The notes beneath the pieces are model-generated. The model did no database searches. It was not told the origin of the DNA and saw only the letters and a list, made by a program, of their open reading frames with translations. DNA of 50,837 nucleotides from Fidelibacterota bacterium (GTDB lineage Bacteria > Fidelibacterota > Marinisomatia > Marinisomatales > UBA1611). The stretch's first letter is position 1; each line of letters begins with the position of its first letter. Below are positions 1 to 9,064 of the stretch, piece by piece. The stretch covers positions 1 through 50,837 of the forward strand of contig JABIHN010000050.1 in the NCBI GenBank assembly GCA_018649625.1. The letters run 5' to 3'. The translations under genes and the position numbers were made by a program.

Positions 1-417
1 AGGCATAATTAATTGAGCTACCCATCTTGGAATATTTGGTGCAATATCAATCGGATATTTCATTTCCACCTTGAGTAAATCCCAACTGCCCCATGTTAAA
101 GCAACCAATACTAAAAATGTCGTCACTTTTGCTATCCATTTTCCAAAATGTGGTTTTTCAGCAGTATCAAATAATGGATCTTTTGTTAATGCCAAAAGTT
201 TGTTTTGACGTGTGGCCAGTATAGCACCTAAAAAACCAATCCATAAAGTGAAATGTTGAACCAAAACCTGTGATGCTGGAATACTATTCGTATTAAAGAC
301 TCTAGCTATTGTTTCAAAAACAGGTAATAATGTCATTGCGGCAAAGATCACAAATGCCAATGTATCTTCGCCCCATTTTAATCGATTAATTACATGGTTT
401 ATTTTTAAATTGGCCAT
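1..417 (-). CDS. dctQ: TRAP transporter small permease (DctQ-type), cut by window edge
   Basis: The first 139 codons of a membrane protein are visible. It starts with ATG at 417 and is still open at base 1. The translation begins MANLKINHVINRLKWGEDTL and has three hydrophobic segments in view (around residues 20-40, 55-70 and 100-120), as expected for the four-helix DctQ subunit of about 160-180 residues. DctQ pairs with the large DctM permease to move solutes with sodium. It follows dctP by 9 bases in the same direction, so it is probably co-transcribed with tatT and dctP. DctM would be expected just outside the window. The assignment rests on hydrophobic pattern plus context, since DctQ proteins are poorly conserved. 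Confidence 0.8.
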   Translation of the reverse strand, partial: MANLKINHVINRLKWGEDTLAFVIFAAMTLLPVFETIARVFNTNSIPASQVLVQHFTLWIGFLGAILATRQNKLLALTKDPLFDTAEKPHFGKWIAKVTTFLVLVALTWGSWDLLKVEMKYPIDIAPNIPRWVAQLIMP

Positions 418-426
418 AAAATAAAA

Positions 427-1398
427 TTAATTGCCTGTTAGCTCAAGAACTCGATCATAAATATCTTCAGAAATCACATTACCTCGTAAATAGGGCTCCA
501 TTTTTTTTACTTCATTTTCCCACTCCAAAGTTTCCTCTTTAGTAGGAGTATGTATAATTAAGCCAAATTGCTTCATCGCTTCTATAGCTTGTGATTCGGC
601 ATTTCGATTTGTAGCTTGATGCTTCTTCTGAATTGACTGAGCAATTTCTATCATATCGTTATGATATATTTTTGGAATTCTATTCCAAGTTTTATTATCT
701 ATAATAATTCCAGCCATCAATGCACCCCATTTTAAGTCTAACATATGATTTGCCACACCAAATGATTGTTGAGCCAGCGCATAAAGTGGCATTGTTGAAA
801 TTGCTTCTATAAGACCTGTTTGAAGACCTGATAATATATCTGTTGATGCCAAAGGCACAGGAGTATATCCCGCTTTTTTATATATCTCCGCCCATTTAAA
901 ATCTCCTGCCCAAGTGAAAATCTTTTTATTTTTTAAATCATTAGGTGATGTCACTTTTGATTTTGAAAACCAATATGCCCATCCAAGATCAGCTAGATAA
1001 ATTAGCTTGAATCCGTTTTCTTCAAGCTTTTTTTCTAATGTTGGCTGCATATCGTCTAAAACCTTATATATATCAGCTTCATTTTGAAATGCCAATGGAA
1101 CATAGAAAGCTGAAAAATCGGGTACAATTTCAGTTAGTCCTTCAGTTGTAATTCCAGCAGCATGAATTTGTCCAATTCTCATTTTGCGAACCATATCCCG
1201 TTCGTCTCCCAATACTCCTCCAGGATAAATAATTAAATCTACTTTTCCATTAGTAACTTTTTTCCACTTCTGCCCCATTTCCAACAGCATTCCATGCCAT
1301 TCAGTTCCTTCTGGCGCCAAAGTTGCCATTTTAACTCTAATTTTTCGTCCATATACAAGTGTTGATACTATTAAAATAGTAATTAATATTTTTTTCAT
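427..1398 (-). CDS. dctP: TRAP transporter substrate-binding protein (DctP family)
   Basis: This is a 323-residue periplasmic solute receptor for a tripartite (TRAP) uptake system. An N-terminal signal peptide (MKKILITILIVSTLVYG) is followed by a DctP/SBP family 7 fold, with recognisable stretches KMATLAPEGTEWHG near residue 23, PGGVLGDERDMVRKM near 59 and a helix rich in substrate-contacting residues around 165-200. Length is normal for the family. Its ATG overlaps the tatT stop by four bases (ATGA), so the two are translationally coupled, and dctQ follows. The ligand cannot be told from sequence; C4-dicarboxylates, sugar acids and other organic acids are all known for this family. Confidence 0.92.
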   Translation of the reverse strand: MKKILITILIVSTLVYGRKIRVKMATLAPEGTEWHGMLLEMGQKWKKVTNGKVDLIIYPGGVLGDERDMVRKMRIGQIHAAGITTEGLTEIVPDFSAFYVPLAFQNEADIYKVLDDMQPTLEKKLEENGFKLIYLADLGWAYWFSKSKVTSPNDLKNKKIFTWAGDFKWAEIYKKAGYTPVPLASTDILSGLQTGLIEAISTMPLYALAQQSFGVANHMLDLKWGALMAGIIIDNKTWNRIPKIYHNDMIEIAQSIQKKHQATNRNAESQAIEAMKQFGLIIHTPTKEETLEWENEVKKMEPYLRGNVISEDIYDRVLELTGN

Positions 1399-2231
1399 TC
1401 TAAAAACATCTCATTTGTTTTAGTTAAAAGCCATTTTGCACGTTTTTTTGTAATGATATTACCCAATTCAAACTCTGCACTTCGATCCGTATCCATGTTT
1501 AAAATAAAATTGAGTTTTTCTTCATATGCTCCTTTATTTTGAAATGGTTTATCAATCGACTCTGCATATATCATAAAGGGATCAGCATAAAGACTATCTG
1601 AAATTAAGACTGCTTTATCAAAATAATAGGAAACAGAATCAATTAATGATTTCCCCGATAAATCAGGGCGAGATGAAGTATAACTCATCATTGCAGTATG
1701 TAATACACCATTTCCCCAATCTGGATCTAATGAAATTGCAGTTTTTAACATTTTTCCAACAGATGGCAAATGAACCAGTTCAAATGGATTTCCTCGGCTT
1801 GATTTTATTGCTCCACCATATGCTGCGGCTAACCAATATAAATCAAAAATATCTGAATGAGAAAATGTGATTTTGGAATTTCCTTTTAACCACAATTCGA
1901 AATTTGGAAAGGAAGTAATCAAAATTTCAGATCCAATAATTTTCGCTTCATTAAAAATTATATTTGCTTTATGATACCCTTCCAGTCCTTTTGAATAATC
2001 TTGACCTATCAAACGATCATTTTTTTCCATAAGAATACCAAAAGCATATTCATTTTTTAATTTAAGAATCTTTCGTTTCTCAATTTTAGTGGGTGATGCC
2101 TTTTTTTCTAATTTTTGTATTTTATTTTCAAAGTAGATTGAAACGAGATTCGGATGATTCAATAGGATCGACTTTGATGCACATCCTGTTGTATAAAGCA
2201 AAGAAATAAAAAGAAGTAAATGTCGCCCCAT
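1395..2231 (-). CDS. TRAP-associated TatT-family lipoprotein
   Basis: This 278-residue protein has a lipoprotein signal (MGRHLLLFISLLYTTGC, lipobox TTGC with Cys17). The rest is helical, matching TatT (T component of TPAT-TRAP systems), a TPR-like protein reported to form trimers that work with the substrate-binding protein. Visible family-like segments are the FDLYWLAAAYGGAIKSSRG region near residues 128-146 and the FELVHLPSVGKML region just after it. The position directly before dctP, with a 4-base overlap, strongly supports the call. It suggests the ligand is handed over by a periplasmic partner before reaching the permease. Confidence 0.85.
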   Translation of the reverse strand: MGRHLLLFISLLYTTGCASKSILLNHPNLVSIYFENKIQKLEKKASPTKIEKRKILKLKNEYAFGILMEKNDRLIGQDYSKGLEGYHKANIIFNEAKIIGSEILITSFPNFELWLKGNSKITFSHSDIFDLYWLAAAYGGAIKSSRGNPFELVHLPSVGKMLKTAISLDPDWGNGVLHTAMMSYTSSRPDLSGKSLIDSVSYYFDKAVLISDSLYADPFMIYAESIDKPFQNKGAYEEKLNFILNMDTDRSAEFELGNIITKKRAKWLLTKTNEMFLE

Positions 2232-2241
2232 TGGCCAATAT

Positions 2242-3534
2242 TTATATATTTTTATAAATTGGAAATGATGAACACATTGTTTTTATATCTAACCGTATTC
2301 TAGAAAAATTTTCTTCATTTTCGGAATCAGAAATAACTTGATCAATCCATTTTACAATTTGTTGAATCTCTAGTTTTCCCATACCACGTGTTGTAACAGC
2401 AGGAGTTCCAACTCTAATGCCACTCGTTACAAAAGGAGATCTCTCATCAAATGGAACCATATTTTTATTTACGGTTATTCCAGCCTTCCCTAAAGAAAGT
2501 TCAGCTAATTTACCTGTAATATTTTTATTAGATAGATCGACTAATACTAAATGCGTATCAGTTCCGCCTGATACCAATTGGTAATCAAGTTTCAGAAACT
2601 CATCCGCCATAACCTTAGCATTTTCGATGATTTTTTTTGTGTAAGATTTAAATTCCGGTTTTAAAGCTTCACCGAAGGCAACACCTTTCGCGGCTATAAT
2701 ATGCATTAATGGTCCACCTTGAATTCCTGGCATTACCATAGAATCTAATAACTCCGATACCTTTTTAACTCTGCCGGACTTTGGTGCAACTTTTCCCCAA
2801 GGATTTTCAAAATCTTTACCCATCATAATAATACCACCACGGGGACCTCGAAGTGTTTTATGCGTTGTGCTGGTTACAACATCACAAAATGGCATAGGTG
2901 ATGGATGCAAACCCGACGCAACAAGTCCACTAGGATGAGCGATATCCGCCATAAGATATGCACCGACCAAATCCGCAATTTCACGAAATTGTTCAAATTC
3001 AATAAACCGTGGATACGCACTGCCACCACAAATAATAAGTTTGGGTTGAAATTCTTTTGCTAACTGGGCTACTTCATCAAAATCAACTCGACCAGTTTCT
3101 TTTGAAACATGATAGGAAATAAAATTATATAATTGACCAGAAAAGTTAACAGGACTTCCATGTGTTAAATGGCCACCATGAGATAAATCAAGTCCTAAAA
3201 CTGTATCTCCAGGATTTAAAAAAGTCATTAGAGCCGCCATATTCGCCTGAGACCCAGAATGAGGCTGGACATTGGTGTATTCAGCATTAAATAATTCACC
3301 TAAACGAGTCCGGGCAAGATTTTCAGCTTCATCTACAAATTCGCAACCACCATAATACCGTTTTCCTGGATAGCCTTCAGCATATTTGTTAGTCATAACA
3401 CCACCTGCCATTTCCATTACAGCTTGGCTAGTGAAGTTTTCAGAAGCAATAAGCTCTAGCGTTGATTCTTCTCTGTTTATCTCTTTTTCAAGAATTGTAA
3501 AAAGTTCTGAATCATGCTGAGCAAGATGAGACAT
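2242..3534 (-). CDS. glyA: Serine hydroxymethyltransferase
   Basis: This 430-residue PLP enzyme interconverts serine and glycine with tetrahydrofolate, the main source of one-carbon units. Conserved segments are clear: [18 protein letters not shown] at the N-terminus, [17 protein letters not shown], the aromatic/His region [12 protein letters not shown], and the PLP-lysine motif [16 protein letters not shown] around residue 226. C-terminal [14 protein letters not shown] binds the carboxylate. Full length. Its ATG sits one base after the stop of the TPR gene upstream, so it is read from the same message as the envelope genes before it, although its job is metabolic. Identity is secure. Confidence 0.98.
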   Translation of the reverse strand: MSHLAQHDSELFTILEKEINREESTLELIASENFTSQAVMEMAGGVMTNKYAEGYPGKRYYGGCEFVDEAENLARTRLGELFNAEYTNVQPHSGSQANMAALMTFLNPGDTVLGLDLSHGGHLTHGSPVNFSGQLYNFISYHVSKETGRVDFDEVAQLAKEFQPKLIICGGSAYPRFIEFEQFREIADLVGAYLMADIAHPSGLVASGLHPSPMPFCDVVTSTTHKTLRGPRGGIIMMGKDFENPWGKVAPKSGRVKKVSELLDSMVMPGIQGGPLMHIIAAKGVAFGEALKPEFKSYTKKIIENAKVMADEFLKLDYQLVSGGTDTHLVLVDLSNKNITGKLAELSLGKAGITVNKNMVPFDERSPFVTSGIRVGTPAVTTRGMGKLEIQQIVKWIDQVISDSENEENFSRIRLDIKTMCSSFPIYKNI

Positions 3535-3535
3535 T

Positions 3536-4813
3536 TTATTTCCAGCCAGTTTCTGCTTTCAAAGGTTCTGTAACCCAATCATAATTTGAAGAAGATGTTG
3601 AAATGCTCCTAGTTCGCCTTACTTTATCTTCAGCCATAAACCATTGCGCTTTTCCATATAAGATGTCTTTTGAGTTCTCATTAAGCCAAGCGCTTTTAGA
3701 ATATCCGCTAAACCCTTTATTTTCTGCTTTTATAAAATAATCATAGGCAAGTTTTGCAACAACACGATCATCTGTACTAAATGGGTTAGATCGAAAACTT
3801 TCCCAACCATAATAATATACTTTACCTTTTTGTCCAAAACCTTCGCCTGTACCCCCGTCTAAAGTAGATGCTTTATCTGCCCATCGAAGGGCTTTTACGT
3901 AATCACCGTTTTCAAGATACGAGTCCGAAATATTAATTGCTATTCTGCTATCTCTTGGATCTATTTTAAAAAGATCTTCATATGCCTTTGCCGCTTTTGA
4001 ATAGTTTCCAGTTTCTTTATGTGCTTCTGCTAATTTCCTATAAGCTAATTTGCTACTAGGGTCTTGTAGAATCACACTATTAAGAACAGGAATCGCATCT
4101 TCAAAACGATCAACTTGTGTTAATCTATCTGCATAATCAAGTCCATAACTTAAATTTTCAAGATTCCCTTCATAGCGTTTTCTATATACATCTAATGGGT
4201 CACGGCCACTACTTCCAAAAGCCATTGCTAATTCACTTTGAGCAATCTCATTATTTTGGTCATATTTTAGAATTTTTTCGAGTATATATATTTGATCATC
4301 GTATCGACCTTCATCTTTATATAATGTAGACAAATAATTCATTACAGACATATCATCAGGTGCCATATCAACTAATCTTTCATATTCAATTATTTCTCGA
4401 TCTGTTTTTCCCTGCCGCTTATATGAATATGCCAATCCTTTTCTTAAATCTACGCTACCAGGTAATTTTTGTAATCCATCTAAAAGCACAAACTCTGAAC
4501 TGTCAAATTTGCCCATTTGTTCATATGCAATTGCATAAAATTGATAAATTTCTCGGGGTGGTGCATAAACGGGGTTCCACTCATCACAATCTAAAGTCGT
4601 TATTTCTTTGTAAATTAGAACAGTTTGTTTCCAATCTCGATTTCGATAATACTCTGCTGCACTACTCATCAATCTAGGACAACGAACATTTCTCAATGAA
4701 TCTAACGAAGCTTTATCTTTTGAATTTTGATTCGCACCATTACCTTCTGGTGGAACGCACATAGAAATAAATAGGGTACTTAATAACAACCCTATAATTT
4801 TAAACTTTCTCAT
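3536..4813 (-). CDS. TPR-repeat protein, probable lipoprotein
   Basis: The ATG at 4813 overlaps the stop of the preceding gene by one base (TAATG), which I prefer to a longer in-frame start at 4843. From there the protein has 425 residues and begins [19 protein letters not shown], a signal peptide ending at a Cys with a non-canonical lipobox. The body is a chain of tetratricopeptide repeats: repeated patterns such as [40 protein letters not shown] and [20 protein letters not shown]. Such proteins scaffold complexes in the envelope. Tight coupling to an outer-membrane barrel gene suggests they act together. The exact function is unknown. Confidence 0.75.
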   Translation of the reverse strand: MRKFKIIGLLLSTLFISMCVPPEGNGANQNSKDKASLDSLRNVRCPRLMSSAAEYYRNRDWKQTVLIYKEITTLDCDEWNPVYAPPREIYQFYAIAYEQMGKFDSSEFVLLDGLQKLPGSVDLRKGLAYSYKRQGKTDREIIEYERLVDMAPDDMSVMNYLSTLYKDEGRYDDQIYILEKILKYDQNNEIAQSELAMAFGSSGRDPLDVYRKRYEGNLENLSYGLDYADRLTQVDRFEDAIPVLNSVILQDPSSKLAYRKLAEAHKETGNYSKAAKAYEDLFKIDPRDSRIAINISDSYLENGDYVKALRWADKASTLDGGTGEGFGQKGKVYYYGWESFRSNPFSTDDRVVAKLAYDYFIKAENKGFSGYSKSAWLNENSKDILYGKAQWFMAEDKVRRTRSISTSSSNYDWVTEPLKAETGWK

Positions 4814-6087
4814 TATTTTTTCTGTCTCCTTTTTACAAACCATATATCAGCTAAGCTTACGCCAACTTGTATTTGTTGTACTATTTCTGTTTTATACGTA
4901 TCAGAATATGATCTTTTTCCAACGTAATAATTTAAATCAATTTGATTATCTACAATTTTAAATTTAAAACCAAGTCCTAGAGAAGCACCAATTTCGCTTA
5001 TTGTAGATTTTGATTCATATAGGTTATGGTTTTTAATTGAAATTCCTGAACGAAAAGCTATTTTATCTGAAAAATTTAAAGATAGATCATTAGGGGTTTT
5101 AGTATAAGAAATATTTAAATATTTTGATTCATTTATCCAGTCATTTGCTGGAAATTTCAGATAATCACTGACATTACCATTATCTTGAAGAAGTTTAAAC
5201 TCAAGAGCTAAAGAGCTTTGTTTATTAATATTTGATTCAATTCCAAATGAGTATGCACTGGGATTATGGATTCCATCAAGCCTTATATCATTATATGCTG
5301 ATACACTATCCGGTGTTGGGAAATCTGAAGGCGAACTAAAATCATGATATCCATTTCCATTACCATCATCAAATAAATATTTTTTTGAATAAACACCATC
5401 TAAAGGTTTCAATGATTTTTTCAAACTTGCATATAACACAAATTTTTCATTAAAAACTGACGACAAATAAAATGTACCTAACACACCCGAATAATTGGTT
5501 CGAGAAGTTTGAATTATCGAACTTCCTTCAAAAAATATTGATTCATTTTGTCTTGATGAACCAAATAAAAAATCGCCAGAAAAACCAATAGAAATTTTAT
5601 CATTCAATAAACGTGAAAATCCTATTTTAAAAGCCATTATACCACCCGATCTTTTAAAAGAATTGGAATAGTTAAACGTACTATCAAATGCAGTAAAACT
5701 CAATGTATCTTGACTTACTAAAGAAATACGTTGATCAGAATAAGGAGAAAGCGATAACCCTAACGATCCTTTTTTCTTTATAGGAATTATCCAAATAGCA
5801 TTAGAGAGCCCAGAGTAACCATTATTTATTGTGTTTTCATCAATAGTATTCTCATCTCCGCTGTAAGATAAAGATAAGTATGTATACTGTAAATTATGCC
5901 AAGTTGAAGGGTTCACTAAAGAAACATTTCTTTGAAATGAAGGGACAAGAAAATTAAGTCCATTTCCAGCACTAGTAATTCCTTGATTGAAGCTATAATG
6001 GCCTAATCCAAACGAATTCATGGTACCTTGTCCATTTACAATGGACAAGGAAATAAGTCCAAGTAAAATATATTTAATTAACGACAT
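4813..6087 (-). CDS. Outer-membrane beta-barrel protein (OmpP1/FadL- or PorV-like)
   Basis: This 424-residue protein has a signal peptide (MSLIKYILLGLISLSIVNGQ) and then GTMNSFGLGHYSF followed by many short alternating amphipathic strands. Typical barrel-type strands are seen, e.g. NAIWIIPIKKKGSLGLSLSP and ISIGFSGDFLFGSS, and it ends in a strand with aromatic residues (VGVSLADIWFVKRRQKK). The N-terminal region with a conserved NPSTW resembles PorV/FadL-like barrels of FCB bacteria. Start overlaps the upstream lipoprotein gene by 14 bases and its stop overlaps the TPR gene start, so three envelope genes are coupled. What passes through or docks on it is unknown. Confidence 0.7.
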   Translation of the reverse strand: MSLIKYILLGLISLSIVNGQGTMNSFGLGHYSFNQGITSAGNGLNFLVPSFQRNVSLVNPSTWHNLQYTYLSLSYSGDENTIDENTINNGYSGLSNAIWIIPIKKKGSLGLSLSPYSDQRISLVSQDTLSFTAFDSTFNYSNSFKRSGGIMAFKIGFSRLLNDKISIGFSGDFLFGSSRQNESIFFEGSSIIQTSRTNYSGVLGTFYLSSVFNEKFVLYASLKKSLKPLDGVYSKKYLFDDGNGNGYHDFSSPSDFPTPDSVSAYNDIRLDGIHNPSAYSFGIESNINKQSSLALEFKLLQDNGNVSDYLKFPANDWINESKYLNISYTKTPNDLSLNFSDKIAFRSGISIKNHNLYESKSTISEIGASLGLGFKFKIVDNQIDLNYYVGKRSYSDTYKTEIVQQIQVGVSLADIWFVKRRQKK

Positions 6088-7291
6088 ATAAAATAGTCAA
6101 GACAGCGGATGTTGAATCATTTTCCAATTCAAATATAACAGATTCAAATGGATTATTATTTTTATCAGATACAATTTTAAACCCAATGTTGATTTCATTA
6201 CCTAAAGTAATATTTTGCAAAATATTTTTCAATTCAATTTTATAAAATCCATCATTTATTTCTTTTGTTATTTTGTATGGATATCCTATTCCAGTATAGG
6301 GATCCGTTTCATTCTCTACATAATTTGTATCAGAGATTTCATTTATAGGATCTAAAGTCAGTTTAAATCCATCAGTGCTATTTGTGGTATCTACTGGAAT
6401 TAATAATGTCGCATTTCGTATTAATGCGCCATCCTTCAAAGTCGTTGAGTTAAAAGGAATTGTTATAATAGACCTCTGTCCACTTCCATTACTAATTTTT
6501 ATTATAGTTGTATCATCGAGAGCAATTACACCCGGATCAATAATTGAAACATCACCAAATGAGTAAATATTAACATTAACCGTATCTACATAAATTGAAT
6601 CTTCAGAAATATCGAACGACTCAAGTAATCGCAATTGAATTTTGGGGTCTTTTTCTCCAGTAGTAGCATCACGACTAAATAATTCAATAAATGTAGTATC
6701 GCTATTTGATAACTGAATTGCAAAAGTTCTAACAAGATTAGAATCAGATGAATCAGTCAATGTTTCAATTAAACTCATGATATTCCAAATCAATTCTGTT
6801 CCGGTAAAGATTGATGAGGAATCCCTGTTTATATGAACTGTTGGTTGGCCAAGATCAATCCAATCAGATGGAATAAATTCATAATTTAGATTATTACTAT
6901 TTAATTCATGGAATTGAGAATCTGGATTAAAATATAAATTGGGAGTTGAAGACTGATTTAATAAGCTATCATTAGAATATAATATAAATTTAACACTATC
7001 AAATGTAACAGTAGAGTCATAATAATCATTCCAGCGATAATGATCGGTAATACCTATAAAGGCAACTGGGATTTCTAATTCGTTTTTGGATCCAAGATAC
7101 AACTTATCATTAGTTCCAATATTTGGTGCAACCGAATAAGGAATTGCGCTTATTCCCTTTATCGTAAGTGTGTCAATTGATAATGCTAAATGTGACAAAT
7201 CAGAATTAATTGGTTTCTCAGTACATCGAAATGATGTAACAACAAGAAGAGCCCCACCTGCTAGGGTTAATATTAAAGATCTAAGTTTCAT
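6074..7291 (-). CDS. Secreted or lipid-anchored envelope protein, possibly DUF4270-like
   Basis: This 405-residue protein starts MKLRSLILTLAGGALLVVTS and has a Cys at 23 (SFRC), a non-canonical lipobox. The remainder is beta-rich and full of Asp, Ser, Thr and Asn, with two halves that look related: each has an 'IPVAFIG' or 'ITIPFNST'-type strand followed by a 'LILYSND' or 'ATLLIPVDT'-type strand. I do not recognise a catalytic motif. In Bacteroidetes, lipoproteins of the DUF4270 family are often encoded beside a short glycogen-synthase-like gene exactly like the next upstream gene here. The arrangement, more than sequence similarity, is my reason for suggesting that relation. Confidence 0.55.
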   Translation of the reverse strand: MKLRSLILTLAGGALLVVTSFRCTEKPINSDLSHLALSIDTLTIKGISAIPYSVAPNIGTNDKLYLGSKNELEIPVAFIGITDHYRWNDYYDSTVTFDSVKFILYSNDSLLNQSSTPNLYFNPDSQFHELNSNNLNYEFIPSDWIDLGQPTVHINRDSSSIFTGTELIWNIMSLIETLTDSSDSNLVRTFAIQLSNSDTTFIELFSRDATTGEKDPKIQLRLLESFDISEDSIYVDTVNVNIYSFGDVSIIDPGVIALDDTTIIKISNGSGQRSIITIPFNSTTLKDGALIRNATLLIPVDTTNSTDGFKLTLDPINEISDTNYVENETDPYTGIGYPYKITKEINDGFYKIELKNILQNITLGNEINIGFKIVSDKNNNPFESVIFELENDSTSAVLTILYVVN

Positions 7292-7313
7292 GTAGATTAG
7301 TTTATATGATAAA

Positions 7314-8144
7314 TCAGTCGGAAAGTTTCTTTAAAACTTTATCCATTTTATCGGCAATTGCCAAGTAGTCTGGTGTTTCATCATCAGACCATTTTATTAC
7401 ATTTACTTTTTTCTTATTTGCTTTAATTCCTGGTTTTAAAAGCAATTCTTTAGAAATATTTGAAGATGGTTTATCAAAAATAATAATCGCATCAGCTTCA
7501 AAGGCTCCAACTTCATATATATTTAGCATCTTGCCCTTCAAAGATTTATGAATTGGTACTTCAGCATTATCAAGGTCAGTTCGAGAAAACTCAGCATATT
7601 CGTCAAGATCATGAATAACCATTACAGTTTTAATCTCTTTATAAAATTCATTAATACCATCGAAATGTTTTTTAAACATTCCTGGAACCATCGCACTTTG
7701 CCAGCCATTGCAAATAAAAATATCGGGTGCCCAAAAGAGATGTGGTAACGTACTTAAAACAGCTTTTGCGAAAAACCCATATCTTTCACCATTATCAGCT
7801 AATACGCGTCCATTTTTAGATTTATAGACCAAATCAGAGAGTGGTTTAAACCAATATTCATCTTCTAAAAAATAGACTTGTACTCTTGTTTTTGGAATAA
7901 AAGCACTCTTAGCACTTGCGCTAATCTCTTCTCCTTTATAAACAAATGGAATTTCTCTTAACCTAATTACTTCTCGTAGAATATATTTTCTTTCACTTAC
8001 ATATCCATATTTAGGAATGATGGTACGTATATCATGTCCTTTTTCTTGAAGAGCTAATGGAACTTTCGCTGAGAATTCACCCAAGCCAGACACGTTGGCA
8101 AATGGAGTAATTTCCGTAGTTAAATAATAAAGTTTTTTTGACAT
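7314..8144 (-). CDS. Starch-synthase-like (GT5) N-terminal domain protein, single domain
   Basis: This 276-residue protein matches only the N-terminal Rossmann half of glycogen/starch synthase: LYYLTTEITPFANVSGLGEF, GHDIRTIIPKYG and later FAKAVLSTLPHLFWAPDIFICNGWQ (normal proteins have 'PDIIHCHDWQ' there). A full glycogen synthase has about 480 residues and a second GT-B domain, absent here. The ADP-glucose-binding Lys-Thr-Gly-Gly-Leu loop reads Asn-Val-Ser-Gly-Leu, so the key Lys is missing. Bacteroidetes carry a similar short form near panC and a DUF4270 lipoprotein. It is probably not a glycogen synthase. It lies 22 bases before the lipoprotein gene, and upstream is a CpoB-like gene. Confidence 0.75.
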   Translation of the reverse strand: MSKKLYYLTTEITPFANVSGLGEFSAKVPLALQEKGHDIRTIIPKYGYVSERKYILREVIRLREIPFVYKGEEISASAKSAFIPKTRVQVYFLEDEYWFKPLSDLVYKSKNGRVLADNGERYGFFAKAVLSTLPHLFWAPDIFICNGWQSAMVPGMFKKHFDGINEFYKEIKTVMVIHDLDEYAEFSRTDLDNAEVPIHKSLKGKMLNIYEVGAFEADAIIIFDKPSSNISKELLLKPGIKANKKKVNVIKWSDDETPDYLAIADKMDKVLKKLSD

Positions 8145-8162
8145 ATGATTTAAATTATAGTG

Positions 8163-8993
8163 TTAATTAATTGATAATTGTTTTAATGCTTCTTTTGCCT
8201 TTGGATAATATTCACTACCAGGAAAATAATCTAGCATTCGCTGAAATTCTTCACGTGCTTTTTTAATATTCCCTATACTCTGATAGGATAATCCAATTTT
8301 GAGTTGCGCATCGTCATCCTTATCTGTTGCTGGATAAGTAAATACTTTTTCAAATGCTGCTATTGCTTTTTTGAAGTTTTTTTGGGAATAATGACATTCT
8401 GCTAGCCAATATTGACTGTTGTCAGCTAAATCATTTGTTGCATCTGACAAAACTAATTCTTTAAAACCTGAAATTGCTTCATCAAATTCTTGATTTTGAA
8501 AATGTCCTAAGCTTTCCATGTAAGTTTGTTTATATTGAGCAGAATTATATTTAGGTTCTGCCGTTATAGGAGAATCCGATTTCAGTTTAGCCATTTCACT
8601 ATAACTATTTGTCAGTGTTACAATTTTATTTTCTACTAACACCAATTTATTAAATATTTCAAGAGCAGTACTGTCCATATATCTCGACTGATTTTCAAGA
8701 CTCACAATTTTATCACTAAGTGTATTAATTCTTTTTAAGATAACTAATGTCACAGAATCTTGTTGAGCTTTACTTTTAACTGCCTGTTTAAAAGCGGCCA
8801 TTAATTCAGGTAATAATATTTGATTATCAAGTTCTAAAGAATCTACTTGTACACGAATTCTATCAACCTTGGCATGAATTCGTCTATGCTCTTTGTTTGC
8901 TTCCTTGCTGCTATACCCTTGACTGAAAGCAAATGCAGTCATAAATATTAGAGCGAAAATTATGTTTTTTATGTATGTGGAATGATAGGTCAT
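8163..8993 (-). CDS. CpoB/YbgF-like periplasmic coiled-coil and TPR protein
   Basis: The ATG at 8993 is chosen over an in-frame TTG at 9017; it gives 276 residues. A signal peptide (YIKNIIFALIFMTAFAFSQG) precedes a long heptad-type coiled coil (about residues 25-130) and then three TPR units ending in a Tol-Pal-type pattern: FDEAISGFKELVLSDATND, QYWLAECHYSQKNFKKAIAA, QRMLDYFPGSEYYPKAKEAL. This is the architecture of CpoB/YbgF, which links cell-wall synthesis by PBP1B with outer-membrane constriction by Tol-Pal in E. coli. It sits just after the mre/mrd cell-shape genes, which fits a wall-related role. No tol or pal gene is seen nearby. Confidence 0.75.
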   Translation of the reverse strand: MTYHSTYIKNIIFALIFMTAFAFSQGYSSKEANKEHRRIHAKVDRIRVQVDSLELDNQILLPELMAAFKQAVKSKAQQDSVTLVILKRINTLSDKIVSLENQSRYMDSTALEIFNKLVLVENKIVTLTNSYSEMAKLKSDSPITAEPKYNSAQYKQTYMESLGHFQNQEFDEAISGFKELVLSDATNDLADNSQYWLAECHYSQKNFKKAIAAFEKVFTYPATDKDDDAQLKIGLSYQSIGNIKKAREEFQRMLDYFPGSEYYPKAKEALKQLSIN

Positions 8994-9064
8994 TCTTTTA
9001 TCCGTTTTGTTCTTCAAATCGGCGAGGAATTTACCGTTTGAATGTTCATCATCAAATACAATTA

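Noticed and set aside
7314-8144. A frameshifted, decayed glycogen synthase
   Set aside because: No second GT-B domain is found in any frame downstream (the next gene starts within 23 bases), and the short form is known as such in Bacteroidetes.
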